A stretch of 64,000 nt of DNA, taken from the NCBI RefSeq assembly GCF_000002865.3, contig NW_001865047.1, positions 1,194,939 through 1,258,938 on the forward strand, written 5' to 3'. A program made the translations under genes and the position numbers. The notes beneath the pieces are model-generated. The model made no database searches. It saw only the letters and a program-made list of their open reading frames with translations, and was not told the DNA's origin. Of this stretch, positions 50,524 through 61,625 are shown piece by piece (the stretch's first letter is position 1; each line of letters starts with the position of its first letter). Source of the DNA: Monosiga brevicollis MX1. Its lineage: Eukaryota > Opisthokonta > Choanoflagellata > Craspedida > Salpingoecidae.

Positions 50524-53500
50524 ATGTCACTGGTACAAGACATGCTGTGCTTGCAGTGCGATCAGGCATTCCATAACCGTGCCGCAAGAGATCAACATGT
50601 TGCTCTGGTGTGTTGGCTCATCTCGCTTCTCGATCGCTGTTCAAGAATGAAAGGGGAAGAAAACATTGTCCTTGAACACGTCTCATCAGCCTCAAGGACG
50701 CACGCCTCGTCGTCCTTGTTTTCGTAGGTGCACCAGAAGAGCACGCGCATCACACTATATGGAACATCGCTGCTTCGATACCGAGAAGATGATGGCTGCT
50801 TTCATTGCCCCGTGGGAGGATGCCACTATCGCCATGGACTCTCAGCCAACCTAAAATCACACCTCCAGCATCTGCATGAGAAACAGACGACACCCAGAGC
50901 AGCAATACCGGCGGCTGTGACTTGCGACCGGCTGCCTGCTCGCCAAAAACCTACTCGGACGCGCATGAAAAAACGTGTGGTCAAGCTTGATCAACAGCAC
51001 GGCATAGCCGCGGCTCGAATCTTCATGTGCGAGATTGGTTGCCTTGTATCCCCTGTTTTTGAATCTCCAGTGTGCACGCAGTGCGGCCATGTCCTGAGAG
51101 GCAGGGCGACGCACCATCTGTTCAAAAAACACCATGTTCGGTGCAGCCAGGAAGACATTGATGCAGCTATGGCACTCCTGCGCCCACTGCAGCCCGAAGA
51201 GCCGCTGCTTGACCTCGGAGTTGAATCTGGGCCCCATAAGCCTATTGAAGGCATTCCCGTTCTGGACGGCGTGGGTTGCCCCTTGTGTCAGGCTTGCTTC
51301 ACCACAAAAGGCAGTCTGTGGCATCACATCGTAGCCGAGCATCCCGACGAATCAGAGGCCAAGCAGCCGCCTCGACGCGTCAAGCTGCAAAAGCCGTTGC
51401 GCGGTGCCGGAGCCCGCTGTATCGAGGTCATTGTCGAAGATGGCCACGATGCCTCGGCAGCCGACGTCAGCGAAAACGAGGAAGAGCTGGAGGAGCAGCA
51501 GCGGTTCAAGCAGCTGATCTCCAGCACCCAGGCCATGGCGTCAGAGGCCGAGGAGAAGCGCTGCCCGCACGGCGTTCACCAGATGCACCCGTTCTACGAT
51601 CGTGTGGGCATGACGCTGATCCTGAGCGAGCTGACCCCAGAGCAAATTCTCAAGCTGGGCCACGACACCCCACCCGCACCACTCGTGTCAGGCATGCACG
51701 AGCTCTTGTGGGAGGCCCACGAACAATTGTCCCAGCACGGCCTGGCGGCTGCTTCCGTGGCGTCCTTGTTCGAAGATGAAGAGTTGCAAGTTGAGCCACA
51801 AACTTTACCCCAAGTATCTCCTGGCACGATGAGCAGATACCTAAACATTGGAGCGCGGCTGGTGCATTTTATACTGCTACTGGACGCACTGCCAGCCCCC
51901 GAGCCATCCAGCTTTTTGAGCCAGGTGCTCGCCAGCCGTGGGGAGGCCATAACTACAGCTGCTTTGGCCGTGCAAGACGCGCTGGATGCGGGACTGAGCG
52001 GGGAGGATCTTGTCGAGCCCTTGGCGGCTCTGTGGCTGGCACTGGTGAATGCAGAGCTACATCTGTTTGACAACGACAAGGTGCACTTTGTCAACGTGTT
52101 TTTGTTGTGCACGGCCGTGTCCAAGGGAAACGGTGTCTTGCAAGACATCCGGCGCTGGACCACAACGCAGGCCGGTTTGATTTATATTTTCAAGCTGTTT
52201 TTGCTCCGGTTTGGCAAGGCACAGCGATGGGCCACTGCGGGTAAACTCAGAGCTTTCCTACAGCCCGGACGGCTGGTGCATTTTTTGAGCCAGCGCATGG
52301 CGGCGGCTTGCTCTGCCAGCACGGCCGAGGGGCAGGTTGGCGTGGATATTGAGGTGCAAACGGACGGGGACATGACGGACGAGGCGCTGCACACTATCGT
52401 TTGTCAGGGTACTGAACTCAACGTGAAAGAGATTGGGACCGCTCTGGCACAGATGCGCAACGATATGAAGGAGGTCTTGGACACCCATCTCTTGCTGGGA
52501 TCTGGTCTGCGAGAGCAACACATTGGCGAGTATGCTCGGCTATGGTCAAAGGAGGATCGGACCAACATGGTCAAGAATTGGTGGGTGGGCCGTGGCAGCC
52601 CAGCTGAGCGGGCCCTATTTGATCACATTGGCCAGAATCCGAGCTTGCGGCAAGAGTTTATCTGCCCAGAGCTGGGGCCAGAAGAAGCTGATGAAGAGCT
52701 GACCTTTCGAGAAGACCGCGTGCGGGAATGGCTTCTGTTTGTGGGCAAGTTTAACCAGCTGGCGCTCACCTACACCCACATGGCTGGAGGTACGCTTGCG
52801 ATCGAGCAAAGACTCTGTTTGAGAAGCTTGGCATGTTTATTGTACCACTCTTATCTGTTTGCATTGGCTTTGGCGTTTTGTTAGGTCTGCCACCTCAAGC
52901 AACCGTATATCAAGGGCTATCCTACAAAAATGGCGTGGGTCGGCAACGGGCCGTGTTTTTCGCTGAAAGGCAGCTTTCCATATTGACCCGTCTGGGTAAA
53001 ACCCACGGGCTCTCTCTAGATGAGCAGCACGCCTTTCGGTACATGGACGAGGAAGTCAGCAAGCTGATTTTCATGTATTTGCTCTTGTGCAAGCCTCTGG
53101 AGCAAATGCTGACGAGTTGGCTGGAAAAGCGGGGCACTCTTCAAATCCCTCACAATGGTGGGCGTGGAACCTACGACGATGATCAGGAAGAGGAGGATCT
53201 GTTGGAGGACGAGCAGGATGAAGACCACATGAGCCTCGACGATGGCATGACCTTGCGACGCGAGGTACAGGACGCTCAACGCCACTACAACAACAGCCAC
53301 TTGCTCTTCAACATTGCGCCTCTGCAGACCATGCTCAGCCCTGCCTCCATCTACGCTGCCTTTCGTCGACAAATGACCACCTACCTGCATCACCCAACGC
53401 TGGGAGTGGCCAAGTGGCGACACGCCGCGACCTTTTGGATGACAACATTTGTGACAAGCCGGCTCTTTGCCGACCCCACGAGCACTTTGGGAAGCCTGAT

Positions 53501-56447
53501 GCGCACCCAGGCACAGCCNNNNNNNNNNNNNNNNNNNNNNNNNNNNNNNNNNNNNNNNNNNNNNNNNNNNNNNNNNNNNNNNNNNNNNNNNNNNNNNNNN
53601 NNNNNNNNNNNNNNNNNNNNNNNNNNNNNNNNNNNNNNNNNNNNNNNNNNNNNNNNNNNNNNNNNNNNNNNNNNNNNNNNNNNNNNNNNNNNNNNNNNNN
53701 NNNNNNNNNNNNNNNNNNNNNNNNNNNNNNNNNNNNNNNNNNNNNNNNNNNNNNNNNNCGGCTGGCTGATTGTCGTTGCACCGTCAGGCATGGACAAGAC
53801 GCTTTGTACCATGCCCAAACTGGGTTGTCACCCGCATGCCGGCACGGTGCTGTGGATTGTGCCTTTTGCGACCTCGGCAGACGATTTGTTGCGGCGTTTG
53901 CAAGCGGCTGGCCACAGTGCGCAAAGGTGGCTGGGCCCATCGACGCCGGTAGCAGCTGGCCTCAATGTGCTTATCATCACGGCTGACAAGTTTGTTTGCG
54001 CAGGGTCTGACGCCCTGCACGCACGAGCTTGCTTCCAAGGCATCAGAACCGTGGTTCTGGACGAGGCGCACACGCTCATCTCTGATGCCAGCCACCGAAA
54101 CATGATGGCTCAAGTCGGGGCCTGCGTGGCCTCTGGCGGATGGACCAACATCAAGCGCGTGGCCTTGACTGATACTTTATGCATGTGCGACCAAGAGCGG
54201 CTTTTTCGACAACTGGGCCAGCAAGCAGGGGGCAAACTGTACCGCCTGGAAACGATGCGTCACAATGTGGAGCTGCGTGTGCATCACGGCGACCAGCGGG
54301 CCTTCTTGTCGCACGTGCAAGGTCTTGTAGACAGGCAGCGGATGACGCGTCAGGAGAATGAGGAGCGTGTGCACATGATGGTCTTTTGCGACATGGTGAC
54401 CGAGGTGAAGCTGTTGTGTGATCAGCTGCACGCACGCGGCTATGCAGCCTTGCCCTACTATGCAGGCTTGGAAGAGATGGCGCAGAAGGACCATCTGGCA
54501 CGGTGGCAACAAAGTGAATGCGACGTCATTGTGGCCACCAGCTGTTTGAGCACGGACGTGGACCTGTTTACCGTCCGTCACGTGCTGTGGTATGGCAGTG
54601 GCCATGACGTCTATACCCTGGTAAAGGTGAGTTGTTGCCCAAACGTCCGCGGAACTGTCTCTAAAAAAACAAAAAAAAAACAAAAAAACAATTGTTCATT
54701 GAGCTAATGGTGTGCATGTAATCGGCTATAGGCATTTGGTCGGGCTGGCCGTGATGGTAAGGGCGGAGCTGCCGAGTTGTGGCTGCCAGTCAGGTGCACC
54801 CCAGCACCGGGCATCGAGGCCTTTGTCGAGGGCAGTGTGTGTCGAAGGTGGACGCTTGGCAAAATGTTGGATCCCCGCGCTGTTACATGTCTTGCCACCG
54901 GCCAGGCTCTCTGTGACGTGTGCACGCAAATGGCGCAGGAAGTGCAGCCAAGCATCGCCGCACACAGTGAACATGTCACTCGATCGGGCGAGACTGCACT
55001 GGAACCAGTGATGGCTGATGCATCGCCACGGCCAAGTGCTGAACGACTTGATGCAGATATCGCAGAGCCTATGCCTGTGTCAGATTCACCCACGGTGTCA
55101 GATTCCGAGCTTCAGGCACAACGACTGGAAGAAGCTCGGGCGCAGCCAGTGCAGAACAGTGACAATCGTCAACCTCCAGCATCCGGCGTGACGACAGCCT
55201 CTGAAGCAGGCTCGGCCATGGCTGATTTTTTGCCAAGGCCACGTGCTGGACGACTTGACGAAGAGGCCGCGGAACCCATCATGTCTCTGCCAGCAACACC
55301 GACGGCATCTGACTTTGAGCTTGAGTTTGATTCCCTGACAGAACTTCAAGAAGATGATGCACCATGCTCTTCCATGCCAGATCTGCGGGCCAAAACCACT
55401 TCAGAGAGTGGAAGTGTGCCTCGGCCCGCAACAGAAGCTGCAGCTTCAAACGAGGCTACGCAGACTTCCACAGCTTTATTGCCTCGTCTTGGAGCACCGT
55501 TGCCATCTCTACCGGTACCTTCGGCCTTGCCGATACGTTTGCCCGTCCCATCTGCTCCCGATGCCTTGTCACCACGGCCCAGGGCAAACGTTCCCTCGGC
55601 AGCGCTGCGGCTTACGCGTGCCCGCGCTCTGGCGGAACGAATAGCTTCCCAAGCCTCATCCATGGAGAGCTCCTCTGACGGTGACGGCCCTCTTGATATA
55701 GACCCTGCCGCAGAGGCCGAGCCCACGCAGCACCCTTGCTCTTTGCTGGGCAAGCAAAGGTCTGGACTTTCTGGCGCACACTCTACGCGCCCTTCTGCCA
55801 AACGTGTGGCATCTGATACATTGCCCCCGGCTGCTTTATCATCGCAAGGATGTGAAGCGGCGCCGATGCCACGCCTGAGATCAAACAAGCGAGCCAAGAC
55901 GACGCGCTCGCGCCTGATCCACAAGGCGGCGGCTGACAAGTTTCTGGATGCGCTGAGGTTGATGCATGCCTATTGCATGCCATGTACCATTCGCCAGTCT
56001 CAAGCCGTCTGGAAACCTCAACATATCTGTCCCGAATCAGACGACACATGCACCCGGTGCCATCTCGCGGGGCACAGTGCCGATGAGTGCAACATCGATT
56101 TTGAATCTGCCACACGAGAATGTTGCGCCAGATGTGGCATGCCATCTAGGATTGGCGGCCACCCCTTGAAGCATTTGCCGAGCTGTGCAATCGATAAAGG
56201 CCTCGGACGAGTCTTGAGCTCCATCATCCTCCTTGCCGACTGTCATCCGCGGCTGCGCCAACTGGCCAAGCGGATGGGATACAATCTTCGGCCCGGCACG
56301 CTGCAGACGCGACATTTTCGCGAAAGATTTATTGCATGGCTGTACTCGGAAGACCAGCATCTGCCGGCAGGCCATTGGCACCTTGTGGAGTTTGTGATTG
56401 AAAGCGTTGAGATTTTGATCGGGGCAGCCGCGAGGGCTGTGATATAA
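50524..56447 (+). CDS. C2H2/OrsD zinc-finger protein with RecQ-like helicase (telomere-linked-helicase type)
   Basis: Four exons (50524-50607, 50728-52789, 52885-54626, 54732-56447) join in phase to 1867 codons, counting a 240-N gap. The N-terminus has two C2H2 fingers: C9-x2-C12-x12-H25-x4-H30, split by intron 1, and CPVGGC..H-x4-H. The OrsD-type pair follows, VCTQCGHVLRGRATHHLFKKH and GCPLCQACFTTKGSLWHHI. A long helical region (KFNQLALTYTHM, YMDEEVSKLIFMYLLLCKPL) leads to WRHAATFWMTTFVTS, where the gap begins. After the gap is an SF2 helicase: motif I APSGMDKT, DEAH box VLDEAHTL, CDVIVATSCLSTDVDL and motif VI AFGRAGRDG across intron 3. A Ser/Pro-rich acidic segment and a Cys cluster (CHLAGHSADEC, CCARCGMP) end the protein. 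The nearest known architecture is the fungal subtelomeric TLH family. Motif I has Asp for the usual second Gly, so ATPase activity is in doubt. Confidence 0.85.
53519..53758. other. Assembly gap (240 N) in the helicase gene
   Basis: A run of 240 N between the recombinase-like segment and helicase motif I. The reading frame is the same on both sides if the stated length is true, but the length may be an estimate. Confidence 0.95.
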
Positions 56448-57523
56448 TAACATGGGCGACAGACTATTTGTTTTAATGGTTGGATAGTATGATAGTGGGA
56501 GTATGAGGACCGAGACCACCATGATGCGTGTTACAGACCAAGACAATTATGCAAGTGTGTTTCAATAGCCACTGGGCTTTCTCTGTCATGCGGAATGAGC
56601 TGCGTCTTGCCAGGACGGAGCGCAAATTGACCTCGCCTGCCTTGCCAAGTACTGTTTGAACGCCTGACACCTGGCATCTTGATGCTCTTGCGCCACATGC
56701 AAAAGAGTGCACGGATCCTTACAGGCGTTGACACGATTGACAGGAATACTGAATGATGCGCCAGCAGGCCTGAATCAGTCGGGAGAAAGTGGACCTTGTA
56801 ATTGCATCCAATATAAAGGATAATGAACCGTTTTGGTCTTGAGACTAAAGTCATAAAGCTAAAATCATGACACATAATGTAGAACAAATCAGAGAAATTG
56901 AAGATTTGACTTTCTGTAGCAAACCTTGTGGAAATCGAAGAACTGAGCTGTATGGAAACGTGACGGCGTTTAGAAAAGACTCGAGATATTGTTGGTGTTT
57001 GTGTGTGTTGTGTGTGGTCACATTTTTTTTTTTTTGATCAGTCGCCAAGTCGAGGCATTGCTGTCGCTGGCGGCGTGGTTCAGCGTGGGGCAACCATCAG
57101 TATCGGTGCGTGCAACAGTACCCGAGTCATCGAGGATCCTGGTCTCGCACGCTTTCTGCTTGGCCAGGTCGGTAAACACCCACAATGACGGCGGCTGGCA
57201 TTCAAAAGCCAGATCGTGACATTCACCTCCGTTTTCTCCCCATGTTCGGCCTCACCTGCTCATTCGTAGGTGGAGATTTTAGTCAACCAGCCTGGACATT
57301 CACAGACCTTGTGCTTCAATTGACACAAACACGCAACAGAGCAGCATGGATGTCCAAGCACTCAGGGTGGAGCGCAGTCGACCCACACATGTCGATCATG
57401 CGCTCAAACTTTTACGACGCAGAAGCAGCAAGCGCATCATCAGCGCAAAATAAACCTCGCGTGCTGCTCGGCGTTCGATTTCATTCTGTCTCGCTCTCAC
57501 ATCGCTTTGCAACCAACTTGTAG
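56448..57523. other. Spacer, perhaps with the unplaced first exon of the paralogue
   Basis: Mostly AT-richer sequence with a T run at 57024-57036. An ORF at 57185-57523 contains LVLQLTQTRNRAAWMSKH. This loosely resembles the first finger of the neighbouring helicase gene (CLQCDQAFHNRAARDQH) but without the cysteines; I could not find a fitting donor site. Confidence 0.3.
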
Positions 57524-60376
57524 CGTCATCAACAAGAGTCGCGGATCACCATCGGTCAAAGAAACTTTCTTTTAAAACGAGCGGCACTCGATGGCAAATT
57601 TTGCTGTCCGATTTACGGCTGCAAGAAGCGCTACCCCAAGGCTGAGGGCGTGAGACGGCACATCAGAGCAAAGCACATGGCTATGGCAGAGAATACTTCT
57701 GCCGAGCTGGGCGGCATGCTCATTCACAGCCCTGCTTCGGGGATCAACAACGCTCCAAAGTCGGTCATTGGAGCGCCTAAACGCCGATATCCTCATCATC
57801 AAGTTTCCTTGGGCAAAAATGCTGATGCATCGCGCGCCAAAATGTATCTGGAATCGCTTGGTCTGGCTCTGGATGAGTACGAGTGGATACTGATTTGCGG
57901 CAAGTGCGGGTACGCATTGAGCGAACACCCAGCCCAGCACCTGAAGCGCCACTGCCTGAACGTAGAAGATGCAGACATATCGCTTGCCATGGACCTCATC
58001 AAGGAAGCAACGCCACGAAAGGTACCCAAACTCGACATGAACGGCTGCCGACCTGCGTACCCATGCATCCCAGTACATCGGGGCTATAGGTGTCCTTGCT
58101 GTACCTTTTGCTTTTCAACACGAGAAAGCCTGGTGCGACATGAACAATGCCATGTTGGTGATCCAGCCACCACTGAGGTGCCTCGAAAAGTCTGGATGCA
58201 GCGGCTCAGGAAAGGAGGACTGGGCTCAAGCTATGTGGAGGTCCAGCAACACAAGCCATCCAAAAGACCTCATGTGGACGCGCAAGCCTTTTCGCCTTTG
58301 CTCGAGGCTCAGAGAAAAAAGCACTTTGTTGTCAACTTGCGACGACTCCACCCGGTCTATCAGACCCTGGGCCTTGGGGTACTGCTTGACCGATTGGCAC
58401 TCAACCAATTCAGAGAGCTGGGATTTAGCGAGATCAACCCGACGCTAATCACGTGCATGCATGGTCTCTTGGACAAGACGCACGAAAACACGTTACACGA
58501 CACGGCGGCTCGCGAAGTTTTTGGACGACTATACACCAAATCGGGAAATGTGCTTACGACCCGCTTTTATCAAAAGGTCATGCAGCAGAGCTACGATCGC
58601 TACATAATTGTGGCTACGCGCTACGTGCAATACCTCTTACGAGCACGGCGCCGTGACAGCCAGCTTCCTGGTCGAATCAGTGACGAGCTGGCAAAAGCTT
58701 TGGACGACGTGGAAGTGGCCCAAGGTCAAAATAACACTGCGCTATCCGAGGCGTTGACCAACGTGTGGTGTGCCATCCTTGATGAAAGCACGGACATGAA
58801 CAACTTGGACTTGGAGTACTGTCCCACCATCTATATTCTTTGCACGACGGTGCAAGCCAACAACACCTTTAAGCAGCCAAGCAGCTGGACGCCAACGCTG
58901 GCAGCTCTGTTGTGGATCTGCCGCTTGTTCCTGCTCTTCCGCCGCCAGCTCGATCCAAATGGTCCTGGCGCGCTGACGGATGATACTGCTGTCAAGACGC
59001 GGTTGACGGAGGGCCGCATTTGCTACTATCTTGGTAGTAGATTGACCTATGTTCGCAAATGCACCTCGGAGGAGGGCAAATACGGTGTTAACGTGGTGTT
59101 TGAAACGCAGCCAGCCCCCGGACAGGAGTTTCAGGCTTTGACGGTGAATGGCATTCATATGGACGTGTCTAAGCTTGGGACAGGTCTGCGAGCTATGCGA
59201 GCAGGAATGAACCAAATTCTCACCAAGGACCTCCTGTTCAACTCGGGGCTGGAGAAGCGAGTTTATGCTGTCTTGCCCTCACTGCTTGACTCAGATCAGC
59301 CCGGGCCCCCACAGTCCTGGGTAGGCCAGGATTTGAAGGACGCTGGCGGTCGTGACTTTTATGCAATGCTGCTGGAGCACATCTTGGAAACTCCAGAGCT
59401 GGTCAAGGCGTTTACCATGCCTAATGCACCCGGCAAGTTCAGCGTAGAATCAGTGTGGCGGTGGATCTGCTCCCTGCAAGAGTTTAATCGCCTGGCATTG
59501 ACCTATACACACCTGTCAACTGGTACGTCTGATCGTTTGAGTGGTGTTGTTTGTTGCAAGCAAATTTTACATGCGCAGAGTCTCACCATACACCCGTGCA
59601 TAGCCCCACCCATGCATGCGACGGTATACACGAGCCTTTTTTATCGTGACTCCTCCGCCAGCCCCAGAAATGTCTTCTTCTCCGGCAACCGCTTGGCGTT
59701 TGTCGCGCAACAAGGCGAAGCTACATTGATCAGCAACCCCGAGTCGCATGCTATACACTACATGGACGAGCGGACCAGTGCAATTATGATGGCTTACCTG
59801 CTATTGTGCAAGCCATTGGAGGAGCTGTTTGCTAATTACTTGCAAGAGCGAGGCGAATTGATCGCGTCCTCGGCAATAGATTCCAATTCTTTGACGGAAG
59901 AGCAGCAAGATGAGCTCGAGGCCGGCGCGATGGAGGTCGAAGATTCGGTCGCGCCAAACATTTCCAGCCCTGCTGACGACCAGCACGCTGATCTGCGAGC
60001 GGTCAAGCGTGTCGAACTGGAGGGCACGTATGAGCTGCTATTCAATATTGTGCCGATGCAGCTCGAAAAACAGCTTCGACCAGGCCTAGTCTACCGAACC
60101 ATCCAGGCCGTGACCAAGCGATTTCTTGGAACCAGCATCACTGTCAGCGCATGGCGGCACATGAGTGTGGCCTGGCTGCGCACACTGGTGATGCATGATG
60201 CCCCCGAGCTTTTAGGGGCGCTGGATGTAACTCACTTTCAAAGCCAGCGTGCAGGTCGGACGGCACGCGACGTCCAAGGCCGCACGCAGCGCGACCACAA
60301 GGTTGCGTCCAGCGAATCAGAGTATGGCCACCAATTTCTGTCCGACGAGTGGCGCAAGCTCATCCAGCTGATGTAA
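57524..60376 (+). CDS. Paralogue of the OrsD/helicase protein, without helicase domain
   Basis: Two exons, 57524-59522 and 59604-60376, join in phase 1 and end in TAA after LSDEWRKLIQLM. The first begins at a CTTGTAG acceptor exactly where exon 2 of the neighbouring helicase gene begins, so a first exon is missing from this model. The product (at least 923 residues) keeps the same order: finger CCPIYGCKKRYPKAEGVRRH, OrsD fingers LICGKCGYALSEHPAQHLKRH and YRCPCCTFCFSTRESLVRH, LHPVYQTLGLGVLLDRL, FNRLALTYTHLS, the same intron position, then YMDERTSAIMMAYLLLCKPL. It ends with SAWRHMSVAWLRTLV and QSQRAGRTARDVQGRTQ, a segment like the C-terminal half of tyrosine recombinases. There is no helicase after it. 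Same strand as its sister, 1.1 kb apart: a tandem, divergent duplicate. Confidence 0.82.
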   Translation, partial: RHQQESRITIGQRNFLLKRAALDGKFCCPIYGCKKRYPKAEGVRRHIRAKHMAMAENTSAELGGMLIHSPASGINNAPKSVIGAPKRRYPHHQVSLGKNADASRAKMYLESLGLALDEYEWILICGKCGYALSEHPAQHLKRHCLNVEDADISLAMDLIKEATPRKVPKLDMNGCRPAYPCIPVHRGYRCPCCTFCFSTRESLVRHEQCHVGDPATTEVPRKVWMQRLRKGGLGSSYVEVQQHKPSKRPHVDAQAFSPLLEAQRKKHFVVNLRRLHPVYQTLGLGVLLDRLALNQFRELGFSEINPTLITCMHGLLDKTHENTLHDTAAREVFGRLYTKSGNVLTTRFYQKVMQQSYDRYIIVATRYVQYLLRARRRDSQLPGRISDELAKALDDVEVAQGQNNTALSEALTNVWCAILDESTDMNNLDLEYCPTIYILCTTVQANNTFKQPSSWTPTLAALLWICRLFLLFRRQLDPNGPGALTDDTAVKTRLTEGRICYYLGSRLTYVRKCTSEEGKYGVNVVFETQPAPGQEFQALTVNGIHMDVSKLGTGLRAMRAGMNQILTKDLLFNSGLEKRVYAVLPSLLDSDQPGPPQSWVGQDLKDAGGRDFYAMLLEHILETPELVKAFTMPNAPGKFSVESVWRWICSLQEFNRLALTYTHLSTGTSDRLSGVVCCKQILHAQSLTIHPCIAPPMHATVYTSLFYRDSSASPRNVFFSGNRLAFVAQQGEATLISNPESHAIHYMDERTSAIMMAYLLLCKPLEELFANYLQERGELIASSAIDSNSLTEEQQDELEAGAMEVEDSVAPNISSPADDQHADLRAVKRVELEGTYELLFNIVPMQLEKQLRPGLVYRTIQAVTKRFLGTSITVSAWRHMSVAWLRTLVMHDAPELLGALDVTHFQSQRAGRTARDVQGRTQRDHKVASSESEYGHQFLSDEWRKLIQLM

Positions 60377-60673
60377 GAGATTCAAGAAGCTGGAACCATA
60401 CATGAACAGACCTGCGTATGACAAGTGGTTCAAAGGCACGTTGTCATTCAGTCGTCATGGTTTAGGAATGCCGCGCACATGTCCAGGTGACCGGCAAGAT
60501 CAATTTTCTCTCCTTGTTGTGACACATGCGGTCGGACACGAGTTGCACTTGCTCTATCCTCGGGATTAGCAACTCGACAGCTATTCTAACGGTGCACCTG
60601 GTCTGGTCACTGTGAATGCTTCCCGACCGCAGCTGGTTCAATTGACCTCAGGACACCATCAAACCTTTCAATC
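60377..60673. other. Spacer after the paralogue
   Basis: No gene recognised. The frame of the chimeric fragment that follows stays open backwards through about the last 60 bases, without a clear start. Confidence 0.4.
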
Positions 60674-60880
60674 TATCGCGACTCCTCCGCCAGCGCCAGA
60701 AATGTCTTCTTCTCCGGCAACTTGATTCATGCGGAGCAGGTCAAACGCTGGCGGTGCGCTGCTGATGTTCTCTGTAGCGTCGGCTGGCACTTGGATCCTC
60801 AATTGTTCAATAACCAAGACCTACAAACGCTTGGTGACCGCGTGGATGCCCTAACGTCCGCCTCTGTAGCTGCACCTTGA
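60674..60880 (+). pseudogene. In-frame chimera: OrsD-paralogue piece joined to ankyrin-gene tail
   Basis: The first 48 bases code for YRDSSASARNVFFSGN, nearly identical to YRDSSASPRNVFFSGN of the paralogue (about 59643-59690). The next codons read LIHAEQVKRWRCAADVLCSV, which matches the last exon of the ankyrin gene (LIRAEQIKRWKSSLAVLISV, from about 45803). The frame is kept across the join and runs to TGA 60878-60880. No start codon or promoter is evident, so I call it a gene fragment, although it could be a terminal exon of an unseen gene. The join marks an ectopic exchange between two families found elsewhere in this window. Confidence 0.7.
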
Positions 60881-61403
60881 TACTTTTTTACAAATTGAAA
60901 TTTGTGGCGCTTTAGAGTGGCTTGTCGATTGCTATGCAAAAAGAAAGTAAAGTCAATGGGCAGGGCGGGCCTTGCCAACCGTCTGAAGCAGAACCGTCCA
61001 ACAAGCACGGAAAAGAGCGAGAAACCGCTTCGTCTTCTTTTACCATGACAACGGATAATAGCAATAGTGTCTCGGTAGTGGTGGATGCGGCGCTGCGCGA
61101 GCTGGTGATGAGGGCGTTGAGCGGTGGTCTTGTTTTGCGAGCGATCGTATCCAGTTGAGCTTGGGTATTGTGGCAATTAAATGCAGTAGATCCGTGTCTG
61201 GTTGTCAAGGTCCTTGGTGTCTGCAAGTCAACTTGTGCGATGTCTGTGCCGGCACGAACTTGCAAAGGTTCAAAGCGCTCTCATGCCTCCTTCACATCGT
61301 CACCAAGTTGAATTTAGACGTGACTGACCTCAAGCGCGGGTGAGTCTGCGTCGGCAGCAGCGGGAAAGCCAAAATTCAGACTGCAGAGCGCCGTCTAGGC
61401 CAA
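60881..61403. other. Spacer with possible remnant of the helicase family
   Basis: A short + frame (about 61194-61340) reads GCQGPWCLQVNLCDVCAG. This recalls the CDVC segment after the helicase domain of the gene at 50524, but the match is too short to be sure. A 78-codon ORF at 60922-61158 has no recognisable domain. Confidence 0.3.
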
Positions 61404-61625
61404 GTCTATGCAGCCATCCAGGCCGTGGCCAAGCGGTTTCTTGGAGCGAGCATCACTGACAGTGCATGTCATATGAGCGTGGCTTGGCCGCGTACACTGG
61501 TGTTGCATCATACGCCCGAGCCTTCATTGGGGGCGTTGAATGTGGCACACTCTCAAAGCCAGCATGCAGGCAGAACGGCACGCAACGTCTATGGCCGCAC
61601 GCAGCTCGATCACAAGTTTGGGTCG
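61404..61625 (+). pseudogene. Truncated third copy of the recombinase-like segment
   Basis: The frame reads VYAAIQAVAKRFLGASIT, then HMSVAWPRTLVLHHTPEP, then SQHAGRTARNVYGRTQLDH. It aligns with VYRTIQAVTKRFLGTSIT, HMSVAWLRTLVMHDAPE and SQRAGRTARDVQGRTQRDH of the paralogue ending at 60376. The copy lacks everything upstream, lost the conserved Trp-Arg pair before HMSV, and runs straight into the tandem satellite. It keeps the Tyr in NVYGR that the paralogue has changed to Gln. A decayed partial duplicate. Confidence 0.8.
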
